This document shows, piece by piece, positions 7,885 to 13,049 of a stretch of 25,533 nucleotides of DNA. Both the position numbers and the translations under genes were made by a program. Origin of the DNA: a virus. Location: positions 1-25,533 of IMG/VR virus record IMGVR_UViG_3300006793_000249. The stretch is one strand, 5' to 3'. Numbering within the stretch: the first letter of the stretch is position 1; every line of letters starts with the position of its first letter. The notes below the pieces were generated by a model. It was not told where the DNA came from. It ran no database searches and saw nothing but the letters and a program-made list of their open reading frames with translations.

Positions 7885-8247
7885 TCAACACCTCATAGGA
7901 ATGTTAGTTTCAATAATTTGTTTTACTTGATCTAAACATTCGGTCAGACCCCCCTTGACTACAAAATGAGGTGTACCTAATCCTTTAGATTGTACTGCCC
8001 ACAACTTTTGATTTTCGGATAATCTACCCTTTTCATTTTTAAGTTCGATATAAAGAATTTTACCCATAGGATATTCAACAATTATATCTGGACAGCCAGA
8101 TTTCAAACCCATTTTTTTCATTTGAGCATGAAGATAAATAGACCTTTTACCCTCATTTGGAACATGAAAATGTCTGAAATAGTAGGTATTGGCTAAGATG
8201 TTTAGTAGCTGGTTACAAGCTATTTGTATGGCTGATTCTTTAGTCAT
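7885..8247 (-). CDS. VRR-NUC domain nuclease
   Basis: This is the only minus-strand gene I support. The 120-residue protein has the compact PD-(D/E)XK fold of VRR-NUC nucleases. An N-terminal helix begins ESAIQIACNQLLN. The metal-binding D follows in LKSGCPDIIVEYP, then the E-x-K motif in ILYIELKNEKGRLSENQKLW, and the closing strand in THFVV-type form (TPHFVVKGG). Stand-alone VRR-NUC proteins are common in phages and are thought to process DNA junctions or flaps. The ATG sits at the end of a perfect inverted repeat (8246-8275). It converges on the basic-peptide gene and diverges from the early operon, so it has its own promoter, probably in 8248-8454. Confidence 0.88.
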   Translation of the reverse strand: MTKESAIQIACNQLLNILANTYYFRHFHVPNEGKRSIYLHAQMKKMGLKSGCPDIIVEYPMGKILYIELKNEKGRLSENQKLWAVQSKGLGTPHFVVKGGLTECLDQVKQIIETNIPMRC

Positions 8248-8275
8248 AGGGGATAAACCTTAATCTATCCCCTAT
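8246..8275 (-). promoter_or_regulatory. Perfect 10-bp inverted repeat over the nuclease start codon
   Basis: ATAGGGGATA at 8246-8255 and TATCCCCTAT at 8266-8275 are exact reverse complements separated by 10 nt. In the minus-strand transcript they form a 10-bp hairpin whose loop holds the only purine-rich ribosome site (AAGG). Its 3' arm ends with the first two bases of the ATG. It could be a translational lock, or as DNA an operator for a dimeric repressor. Confidence 0.6.
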
Positions 8276-8454
8276 TTATACTACGATTGGAGATCAGAGT
8301 ATAATTACTTTCTATCATATAGTATCAAATAAAGCCATAATTAACAATAGTTTGAAAAAAAATTAAAAAAAGTGCATTTAGGGTTTGACATATATAAACC
8401 TAGAGTTTAAGCTAGGTTAATTAATAAATAAATAATAATAATAACGAGGATAAA
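8248..8454. promoter_or_regulatory. Divergent control region with early promoter candidate
   Basis: This 207-bp gap holds no supported gene. It separates the leftward nuclease from the rightward early block. It contains most of the inverted repeat over the nuclease start and an orphan TTGGAGATCA leader at 8287-8296. An AT-rich stretch follows, with a perfect TTGACA at 8385-8390. At 17-bp spacing from it lies TAAGCT (8408-8413), a poor -10 match. AATAATAATAA runs into the GAGG site of the gene at 8455. The TTGACA makes an early sigma70-type promoter plausible, but the -10 is uncertain. Confidence 0.5.
8287..8296 (+). repeat. Orphan copy of the TTGGAGATCA leader
   Basis: This is an exact copy of the 10-base leader found just before ATG codons at 8752, 9171, 9779 and 13050. 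No ATG, GTG or TTG start with a usable frame follows within range, so it may be the remnant of a lost gene or part of a regulatory RNA. Confidence 0.55.
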
Positions 8455-8706
8455 ATGATTAAATTAGATTTAACAAAAGAAGATTTAGAAGTTCTAAACG
8501 TTATGGAATACAGCGAAGAAATAGTCAAAGACGAATATTATAATGAGTTATGGTTGTTTGTCTTATGTAAATCTCAAGATTTAGAAGAAGATTGGAAACT
8601 AGCTATAAAAAGTGGAGATGAGACACAAGAAAGATATAATCAGTTATCTGTTAAGATAGGTAATTTATTATCTAAACTTCCACCAAATTCAGAGGTATAT
8701 GCTTAA
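8455..8706 (+). CDS. Small acidic early protein, unknown function
   Basis: This is the first gene of the rightward early block: 83 residues, started by an ATG 7 nt after a GAGG site. It is mostly helical and acidic (LTKEDLEVLNVMEYSEEIVK, then LCKSQDLEEDWKLAIKSGDE) and has one cysteine. Its stop codon lies in the loop of an intrinsic terminator. Small acidic proteins in this position are often host-takeover or anti-defence factors, but nothing in the sequence proves that. No family is recognised. Confidence 0.65.
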   Translation: MIKLDLTKEDLEVLNVMEYSEEIVKDEYYNELWLFVLCKSQDLEEDWKLAIKSGDETQERYNQLSVKIGNLLSKLPPNSEVYA

Positions 8707-8724
8707 GCATTTACCTTTTTTTTT
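8693..8724 (+). terminator. Intrinsic terminator overlapping the end of the first early gene
   Basis: AGGTATATGC (8693-8702) pairs with GCATTTACCT (8707-8716) through nine base pairs and one T-T mismatch, around a TTAA loop that contains the stop codon. Nine T's (8716-8724) follow. The form is that of a rho-independent terminator. Confidence 0.75.
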
Positions 8725-8746
8725 AATAATAATAAATTGGAGATCA
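8714..8746 (+). repeat. 33-bp terminator-tail/leader cassette, copy 1
   Basis: The cassette reads CC, nine T's, AATAATAATAAA, then TTGGAGATCA. A near-identical 33-bp copy lies at 9136-9168. Both begin in the 3' side of a terminator hairpin and end in the ribosome site of the next gene. Confidence 0.7.
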
Positions 8747-8751
8747 AGTTA

Positions 8752-9114
8752 ATGACAATCAAACAAAAATTCGCAAATTACTTAGGTTACACAGATATTA
8801 ACCCTTATGAGGTTGTAAAGGTTATTTCTGATAAATGTATTGAAATCAGAGAAATGAGTGCAGAAAAAATCAAATGGGATATGAAAATATATCAAGGTGG
8901 TTTTTCTCATCATGTAGCAAATCAACATGACCAGAAATGGGATATTACTTCTAATGAAGATAATCCAATAATTAGAATTAGACTTAATAAGTCTGGTCAG
9001 AAATATGATTGTAAAACCAAATCATATAAGCCTTGTTATATTTGGAAAGATAAATATGGTGATAGGTATGGTTTATCAGATAAGCCTATCAAATTTTACG
9101 ACTACAACTTCTAA
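8752..9114 (+). CDS. Conserved phage protein of unknown function (ends FYDYNF)
   Basis: The ATG at 8752 is preferred over the in-frame TTG at 8737, because that TTG is the ribosome site itself (TTGGAGATCA). The 120-residue product has an N-terminal PYEVVKVISDKCIEIREMSA. A histidine-rich GGFSHHVANQHDQKWDI follows, then IIRIRLNKSG, and it ends DKPIKFYDYNF. I know this pattern from phage and mobile-element hypothetical proteins, where the aromatic ending is conserved, but no role is established. The histidines could bind metal. A strong hairpin terminator follows the stop, so it appears to be a single-gene transcript. Confidence 0.72.
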   Translation: MTIKQKFANYLGYTDINPYEVVKVISDKCIEIREMSAEKIKWDMKIYQGGFSHHVANQHDQKWDITSNEDNPIIRIRLNKSGQKYDCKTKSYKPCYIWKDKYGDRYGLSDKPIKFYDYNF

Positions 9115-9115
9115 T

Positions 9116-9147
9116 GGGGGGTGCTTTATGCACTTCCTTTTTTTTTT
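9116..9147 (+). terminator. Intrinsic terminator after the FYDYNF protein gene
   Basis: A run of six G's plus TGC (9116-9124) pairs with GCACTTCCT (9130-9138) around the loop TTTAT. About nine pairs form, three of them G-T. Ten T's (9138-9147) follow. It begins two bases after the stop codon. Confidence 0.75.
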
Positions 9148-9168
9148 AATAATAATAATTGGAGATCA
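9136..9168 (+). repeat. 33-bp terminator-tail/leader cassette, copy 2
   Basis: It reads CC, ten T's, AATAATAATAA, then TTGGAGATCA. It differs from copy 1 (8714-8746) only in the lengths of the T and A runs. It joins the terminator at 9116-9147 directly to the leader of the gene at 9171. Confidence 0.7.
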
Positions 9169-9170
9169 AT

Positions 9171-9401
9171 ATGACAAATTTAAACAACGAGGAATTAAGA
9201 TTAATAATATTTTCTATAAATACAAAAATGTCGGTTCTTGAAGAACAGATTAATAATTTATATAAATTAGGTGGTAAAGGAAATTTAGAACAAAGAAAAA
9301 TATTAGTTCGCAAGTTTTCTAAGCTAAATCAATTAGGTAATAAATTAAGTGAAAAATTAGGCTCTAATTTATGGGATAAATTTTTATGGGGGGCAAACTA
9401 A
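9171..9401 (+). CDS. Small helical early protein, unknown function
   Basis: The ATG at 9171 lies 2 nt after the TTGGAGATCA leader; the in-frame TTG at 9159 is the ribosome site, not a start. The 76-residue product is helical with a leucine/lysine pattern (LEEQINNLYKLGG, KILVRKFSKLNQLG) that could form a short coiled coil. The stop overlaps the next ATG as TAATG. No family is recognised. Confidence 0.6.
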   Translation: MTNLNNEELRLIIFSINTKMSVLEEQINNLYKLGGKGNLEQRKILVRKFSKLNQLGNKLSEKLGSNLWDKFLWGAN

Positions 9402-9637
9402 TGAATAAGCTACCTAAAATCGGAAATACAGAACTCTATACTGCTAGGGTTCTGAATATGTCTGTGGCTCAATATTATGGGATTGTTAAGGAGTATTCAG
9501 AAATCCTTAATCAAGCTAGAGAAATCAATAAAGAGCAACTAGACAAAGACAAAGAAAAAGCAGAACTAAATTTAATCTATGGGATTAGATACAACCTTAA
9601 CAAATTAGTATTAGAAAAATTAAAAGGGGGGAAATAA
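9401..9637 (+). CDS. Small charged helical protein, unknown function
   Basis: The ATG at 9401 overlaps the previous stop and is served by the G run at 9388-9393. An ATG at 9386 is in frame but would sit before that ribosome site. The 78-residue product begins LPKIGNTELYTARVLNMSVA. A very charged helix follows (NKEQLDKDKEKAELNLIYG), and it ends in a lysine/glycine tail. The N-terminal part could be a small helix-turn-helix-like region, but I cannot support it firmly. It is the middle gene of a three-gene set with the membrane peptide that follows. Confidence 0.58.
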   Translation: MNKLPKIGNTELYTARVLNMSVAQYYGIVKEYSEILNQAREINKEQLDKDKEKAELNLIYGIRYNLNKLVLEKLKGGK

Positions 9638-9729
9638 TGATTAATTTTGTAAAAAATTATGGTGTTTATCTTTTGGAATTTATGGTTTTTGCAACTATAA
9701 GTTTCTGTTTATTAATGTTTTTTTTATAG
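9637..9729 (+). CDS. Thirty-residue single-TM peptide
   Basis: This short gene starts in a TAATG overlap and has six G's 5 nt upstream as a strong ribosome site. The product is a short polar N-terminus (MINFVKNYG) followed by one long hydrophobic helix (LEFMVFATISFCLLMFFL) reaching the C-terminus. That composition, with the overlap and ribosome site, supports a real membrane peptide rather than chance. It might be an early membrane effector such as an exclusion peptide, but this is speculation. Confidence 0.5.
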   Translation: MINFVKNYGVYLLEFMVFATISFCLLMFFL

Positions 9730-9765
9730 ACCTAACCAAAGAAATAATGTAGGTTTATAAATGAT

Positions 9766-9775
9766 TTGGAGATCA
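9766..9775 (+). promoter_or_regulatory. TTGGAGATCA leader of the lipoprotein gene
   Basis: This exact copy of the shared leader lies 3 nt before the ATG at 9779 and makes that ATG, not the one at 9761, the likely start. Confidence 0.65.
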
Positions 9776-9778
9776 AAA

Positions 9779-10084
9779 ATGTATAAAACAATTTCAATAA
9801 TTTTCGTTCTAGTATCTATAGGGGGGTGTTCTACAATGCCAATAGTAGATAGTAGGGGAAAATCATCTGCAAATATCAAAGGCGATATGAACAGATTCCA
9901 TGATGACTATTTTACTTGTAAAAGCCTAGTTGAAGACCAGACAAGTGCAGGTTGGAACATAGGTAAAACCATCTATAATAATCTTAGATGGAAAGTTTTA
10001 TGGTTAAGTCCAAAATTAGACACTCGCACAGACTTCGTTAATAGATGTCTTGAGGGTCGTGGCTATAATGTAATAAATAAATAG
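9779..10084 (+). CDS. Small lipoprotein
   Basis: From the ATG at 9779 (3 nt after the TTGGAGATCA leader) the product has a classic lipoprotein signal. Two basic-region residues are followed by TISIIFVLVSIGGC, with the lipidated cysteine at residue 17 and a hydrophobic/small pair before it. The mature part of about 85 residues is polar, with two more cysteines (FTCKSLVED, NRCLEGRGYNV). The ending CLEGRGY-x-V occurs in other phage and bacterial small lipoproteins. Its early-block position suggests a surface role during infection, for example superinfection exclusion, rather than lysis; an Rz1-like spanin role is less likely because no partner lies beside it. Confidence 0.7.
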   Translation: MYKTISIIFVLVSIGGCSTMPIVDSRGKSSANIKGDMNRFHDDYFTCKSLVEDQTSAGWNIGKTIYNNLRWKVLWLSPKLDTRTDFVNRCLEGRGYNVINK

Positions 10085-10092
10085 AGGGTAAA

Positions 10093-10539
10093 ATGGCTAA
10101 TATAATAGATAAAATTTATGATAATACTAAAGATGGTGTACCTAACTATTCAATAAATCTAATTGATGGAACTAGATTGTACTATAGAGGTGTAGTAATG
10201 AACCCTATGCCCAAGTCTGGTGATGCTATCAGCTACACTATAATGAATGTTAAAACGTCAGCAAATGGCAATCAGTATACTAACGTCAAAGATGTTCAAA
10301 TTGCTGATAATAATGTTCAGCAAAATAATGCACCTCAAACATTAGGTAATGTTGTAAACAATTCAAACTTTACACCACCTGCTAATGGTTTTAATAAAGG
10401 CGATACACAAAGATTAGATATTTTTGTAACTGGTATTGTAGGTAGGTCAATGGGTTCTGGACATTTTAGTGTTGAGGATATTGAAAAATTAACAAGAAAT
10501 GCAGTAAGTGCTTTTAATGAAAACCTCAAAAAATTATAA
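10093..10539 (+). CDS. Phage protein of unknown function in the SSB/replication block
   Basis: This 148-residue protein has a GAGGG site 7 nt before the ATG. A beta-rich N-terminal half (INLIDGTRLYYRGVVM, then SYTIMNVKTSANGNQYTNV) could be a small OB-like barrel. An asparagine-rich linker follows, then a compact C-terminal piece (RLDIFVTGIVGRSMGSGHFS) ending in a helix. I recall similar C-terminal pieces in other phages but know no function. The OB-like look and the nearby SSB suggest a DNA-related role, which is inference. Confidence 0.6.
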   Translation: MANIIDKIYDNTKDGVPNYSINLIDGTRLYYRGVVMNPMPKSGDAISYTIMNVKTSANGNQYTNVKDVQIADNNVQQNNAPQTLGNVVNNSNFTPPANGFNKGDTQRLDIFVTGIVGRSMGSGHFSVEDIEKLTRNAVSAFNENLKKL

Positions 10540-10819
10540 AAAACTATTTGCCGACTTTTGGGGGTATCATGCAGACGATATTCCCATCTGTTGGGGTTGC
10601 TTTAGACAACAAGCAGTAGATATACACCACTTAATACCAAAAGGCATGGGTGGGGTTAAAAACAACAGATTAAATAGAATTGATAATTTATTTCCAGTTT
10701 GTAGGTCATGCCATGATTTGGCACACAAAGATAAGTCTATAAACAAGGAATGGATAGAAAGGTTAAAAGAAAGAATTTATAATAAAAAGTGGGGTGATTT
10801 ATATGACAATAAAAAATGA
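10517..10819 (+). CDS. HNH endonuclease
   Basis: The ATG at 10517 is preferred to the in-frame GTG at 10508; both lie inside the end of the previous gene. The 100-residue product has the full HNH/zinc pattern: CWGC near the start, then VDIHHLIPKGMGG with the catalytic HH, then NRIDNLFPVCRSCHDLAH with the asparagine, the second CxxC pair and the final histidine. It is a stand-alone nuclease that nicks or cuts DNA. It lies in the early/replication block, not beside the terminase, so a role in replication, recombination or homing is as likely as a packaging role. Confidence 0.88.
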   Translation: MKTSKNYKKLFADFWGYHADDIPICWGCFRQQAVDIHHLIPKGMGGVKNNRLNRIDNLFPVCRSCHDLAHKDKSINKEWIERLKERIYNKKWGDLYDNKK

Positions 10820-10991
10820 AATAAATCTAAATAGTTTTGTTATTCATTGTAAGGAAACCAAATATTACAATGTTAATATTAAAGCCAGAAATTATGAGGA
10901 AGCAGAAAAAAGGTGGAAAAATATTGCTAAAAGGCGAGATTATTTAACCCTGCATAATGAACTAGAAGTCATCAGTATAAGTGAAGAATAA
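10803..10991 (+). CDS. Small basic protein, unknown function
   Basis: The ATG at 10803 lies 6 nt after a GTGGGG site within the end of the HNH gene; an in-frame GTG at 10794 overlaps that site and is less likely. The 62-residue product has an N-terminal beta part (LNSFVIHCKETKYYNVNIKA) and a basic helix (EEAEKRWKNIAKRRDYL). It may fold as a small beta-alpha-beta unit. No family is recognised. Confidence 0.58.
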   Translation: MTIKNEINLNSFVIHCKETKYYNVNIKARNYEEAEKRWKNIAKRRDYLTLHNELEVISISEE

Positions 10992-11002
10992 AGGGAGTTA
11001 AA

Positions 11003-11362
11003 ATGAATAATTGTAATTTTGATGGCAGACTTGCAAAAGATGCCGAATTAAAAGAAGTAAGTGGATATAATGTTTGTAATTTTTCTATAGGAACAAATGT
11101 TGGCTATGGAGATAATAAAAAGACTTTATGGGTAGATTGTGCCATCTGGGGAAAGCAAGGTGAGGGAGCAGTAAAGTATCTTCTAAAAGGTCAACAAATA
11201 TTCGTAAATGGCGAGTTATCAACAAGAGAATATGAAAAAGATGGTGTAAACAAAACCATTCTTAGCTTAAAGGTTAATAGCTTTTCATTTGGTGCAAAAC
11301 CAGTAAATGCACAAACTAATAATATTCCAAATCCAGACCTAAATGATGAGATACCATTTTAA
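11003..11362 (+). CDS. ssb: Single-stranded DNA-binding protein
   Basis: The 119-residue protein starts with the SSB opening (NNCNFDGRLAKDAELKEV), followed by NVCNFSIGTN and KTLWVDCAIWGKQGEGAVKY. The OB-fold strands come next (LLKGQQIFVNGELSTREYE, then KTILSLKVNSFSFG). A short linker leads to the acidic tip DLNDEIPF, which in bacterial SSBs binds partner proteins. The linker is shorter than in cellular SSBs. It coats single-stranded phage DNA in replication and recombination. A GGGAG site precedes the ATG, and the stop overlaps the next gene. Confidence 0.93.
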   Translation: MNNCNFDGRLAKDAELKEVSGYNVCNFSIGTNVGYGDNKKTLWVDCAIWGKQGEGAVKYLLKGQQIFVNGELSTREYEKDGVNKTILSLKVNSFSFGAKPVNAQTNNIPNPDLNDEIPF

Positions 11363-11718
11363 TGAGTGATATTTATTTAGTAGATTTTGAACCTAACAAG
11401 CTATCATATCAACAAGAAGAACTAGGTATTACATTTGCTGATCTTGATACTGCTGTAGAATTAATGAAAAAAGAAGAAAAAATGATTGTTGCAGAATTAA
11501 CAGTTTACTTCAGCAGACAAGGTGGTTACAAAAATATAACCGAATTAAATGGTTTAATTTATTCGGACAAAAAGTTTAAGGATTATTTTGATAGATACGA
11601 GATAACCTTAAAAAAGAGGAATCAAGCTAAAATTAGATTTGAATCCTTTAAAGCCTTTCGTGATGACCTAAGAACTAAGGTGGTCAATGAAAGGGAAATG
11701 GCAAAACATAATTTGTAG
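11362..11718 (+). CDS. Helical phage protein of unknown function, downstream of SSB
   Basis: The 118-residue protein overlaps the ssb stop as TAATG, which suggests co-expression. It is almost wholly helical: LDTAVELMKKEEKMIVAELT, then YFSRQGGYKNITELNGLIYS, then a basic C-terminal part that includes KAFRDDLRTKVVNEREMAKH. I recognise this pattern from phage replication/recombination blocks but know of no assigned role. Lysine/arginine-rich helices are compatible with binding nucleic acid or SSB. Confidence 0.65.
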   Translation: MSDIYLVDFEPNKLSYQQEELGITFADLDTAVELMKKEEKMIVAELTVYFSRQGGYKNITELNGLIYSDKKFKDYFDRYEITLKKRNQAKIRFESFKAFRDDLRTKVVNEREMAKHNL

Positions 11719-11730
11719 AAAGGAATTATC

Positions 11731-11949
11731 ATGTCACAAACACAAGCAATCTTAGAGTACCTTAAAAAAGGTAACACAATAACTTCATGGGAATGTATTC
11801 ATAAATTTAGATGCACCAGATTAAGTGCTAGAATTTATGATTTACGAGATCAAGGTTATAATATAATCACAAATAACATCACCGAAAATGGCAAAACTTT
11901 CGCTGAATATACTTTGTTAAGCAGTACATTGTTAAAGGAGAAAGATTAA
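11731..11949 (+). CDS. Winged-helix DNA-binding protein (HTH_39-like)
   Basis: The 72-residue protein fits the small phage winged-helix family. A first helix (QTQAILEYLKKGNTITSWEC) is followed by a recognition helix with the family's hallmark RLSARIYDLRDQGYNI, then a wing strand (TENGKTFAEYTLL). It has an AAAGGAA site. Members usually act as small regulators or replication accessories. Its stop overlaps the next ATG. Its place between SSB-linked genes and the exonuclease suggests control of, or participation in, the same pathway. Confidence 0.8.
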   Translation: MSQTQAILEYLKKGNTITSWECIHKFRCTRLSARIYDLRDQGYNIITNNITENGKTFAEYTLLSSTLLKEKD

Positions 11950-12194
11950 TGTCAGATAAATATAATCTTGAGGAAGAATTAAACCAAAGAGAATTAGACC
12001 AAGACACAGAAAAAGAAACTGCAATGTTTAAACATTTAGCTGATATAGGTGTAATGGATAAATTAGTTTTTGCTCTAAATGAATATATCATTAAGTTTGG
12101 CAGGACTAGCAATGTTCACGATCAATGTTTTGATTTAAAGCTACAAGTTCTTGAAAATAAAAAACATCTTCAAGAGTGGATTGATAAAATATGA
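11949..12194 (+). CDS. Small acidic protein, unknown function
   Basis: This 81-residue acidic helical protein starts in a TAATG overlap with the winged-helix gene and ends in an ATGA overlap with the exonuclease gene, so it belongs to one translational unit with both. Visible segments are YNLEEELNQRELDQDTEKET and an amphipathic helix HLADIGVMDKLVFALNEYI. No motif is recognised. It may be an accessory partner of the nuclease, by position only. Confidence 0.6.
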   Translation: MSDKYNLEEELNQRELDQDTEKETAMFKHLADIGVMDKLVFALNEYIIKFGRTSNVHDQCFDLKLQVLENKKHLQEWIDKI

Positions 12195-12982
12195 TAGAGC
12201 ATTTTGAAAAGTTTAATGATTATGGAAAGGGATTACTTCCATTGTCATTTAGTCATCTTAATGAATTTGCTTTTTATCGTGAAAGGTGGGCATTAAGGCG
12301 AATATTTGGCTATCAATTTCCAACATCTGCACCTGCTATTAGAGGTCAAGTTGTTGAATCTGGTATCAATATGTTTCTCAATGGAATACCTATTGAAGAA
12401 GCTAGTGAAAAAATGATAGCTGAATATGATGCTAATTGTTTAGAGATAAATGACCCTAAAATAGATGATGAAAGGGCAAACCTAGTTCCATTATTAGAAT
12501 TAGGTACTAAAACCTTTCAAGAGTATGCTTATAGGTGGACTTTATTGAACTATCAAAAAAAGGTAGAATTAGATATAAAAGGTATTCCATTCATAGGTTA
12601 TACCGATTTTCATTTTGAAGATAAAAATACTAAAGAAGATTTTTTTATTGATTTGAAAACATCTAAACTTTTACCTCAAAAGATAAGCATTTCCCATGCT
12701 ATGCAACAAGCTATTTATCAAAAGGCAACTAATGCCAAGCAGATATTATGGTATCTTAAAAACCCAACTAAAACTAAAGATGCCGAGTATATTGCTATGT
12801 CATTAGATGATTATGTGATGCCTATGAAAATATGTGAACACATAGTTGAAGTTATGGGTAATTACTTAAAAACTGTTAATAGTCCAGATGACGTTAAAAA
12901 CTCTTTGATACCAAACCCAGATAATTGGATATGGAAAGAAGAAACTGTTTTAAATGCCAGAAAAGAAGTCTGGGGATATTAA
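12191..12982 (+). CDS. PD-(D/E)XK exonuclease, Cas4/RecB-like
   Basis: The 263-residue protein carries the ordered motifs of the PDDEXK_1 family. The N-terminal SFSHLNEFAFYRERWALRR corresponds to the usual S-x-(S/L)-x-x-(F/L) helix, and RGQVVESGI to the G-x-x-x-H/E-like metal site. The metal aspartate lies in FIGYTDFHF, the D-x-K pair in FFIDLKTSK, and the motif IV glutamine in HAMQQAIYQ. I see no four-cysteine iron-sulfur site as in true Cas4, so it is better called RecB/YqaJ-like. It would resect DNA ends or process recombination intermediates together with the SSB upstream. It is the last gene before a strong hairpin. Confidence 0.85.
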   Translation: MIEHFEKFNDYGKGLLPLSFSHLNEFAFYRERWALRRIFGYQFPTSAPAIRGQVVESGINMFLNGIPIEEASEKMIAEYDANCLEINDPKIDDERANLVPLLELGTKTFQEYAYRWTLLNYQKKVELDIKGIPFIGYTDFHFEDKNTKEDFFIDLKTSKLLPQKISISHAMQQAIYQKATNAKQILWYLKNPTKTKDAEYIAMSLDDYVMPMKICEHIVEVMGNYLKTVNSPDDVKNSLIPNPDNWIWKEETVLNARKEVWGY

Positions 12983-12989
12983 ACCAAAA

Positions 12990-13019
12990 AACCCCTTTAG
13001 GTTTATGCTTAGAGGGGTT
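12990..13019 (-). terminator. 12-bp hairpin with T-tract on the minus strand
   Basis: AACCCCTTTAGG pairs with CTTAGAGGGGTT around a 6-nt loop, with two G-T pairs. On the + strand no T run follows (ACAATAA). On the minus strand the stem is followed by a run of six T's. It therefore has the form of a terminator for leftward transcription, although it may also stabilise the 3' end of the rightward early transcript. Confidence 0.55.
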
Positions 13020-13037
13020 ACAATAAACTAAATAGAT

Positions 13038-13047
13038 TTGGAGATCA
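13038..13047 (+). promoter_or_regulatory. TTGGAGATCA leader of the DUF1376 gene
   Basis: This exact copy of the shared leader lies 2 nt before the ATG at 13050. Its TTG is in frame with the gene but is part of the ribosome site. Confidence 0.65.
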
Positions 13048-13049
13048 TA

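Noticed and set aside
8725-8736. AATAATAATAA runs as a microsatellite or CRISPR-like array
   Set aside because: There are only three to four trinucleotide units per site and no spacers; they are part of the 33-bp leader cassettes.
8737-8751. TTG start codons at 8737, 9159 and 13038
   Set aside because: Each TTG is the beginning of the TTGGAGATCA ribosome site; the ATG 12-15 nt later is the sensible start.
9005-9241. Open frame spanning the end of the FYDYNF gene, the terminator and the next gene start
   Set aside because: It crosses a terminator and two real genes in another frame and is filled with residues from the T-run and AT repeats.
12191-12982. True Cas4 protein and hence a CRISPR link
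   Set aside because: The iron-sulfur cysteines of Cas4 are not visible, and no repeat array or other cas gene is present.
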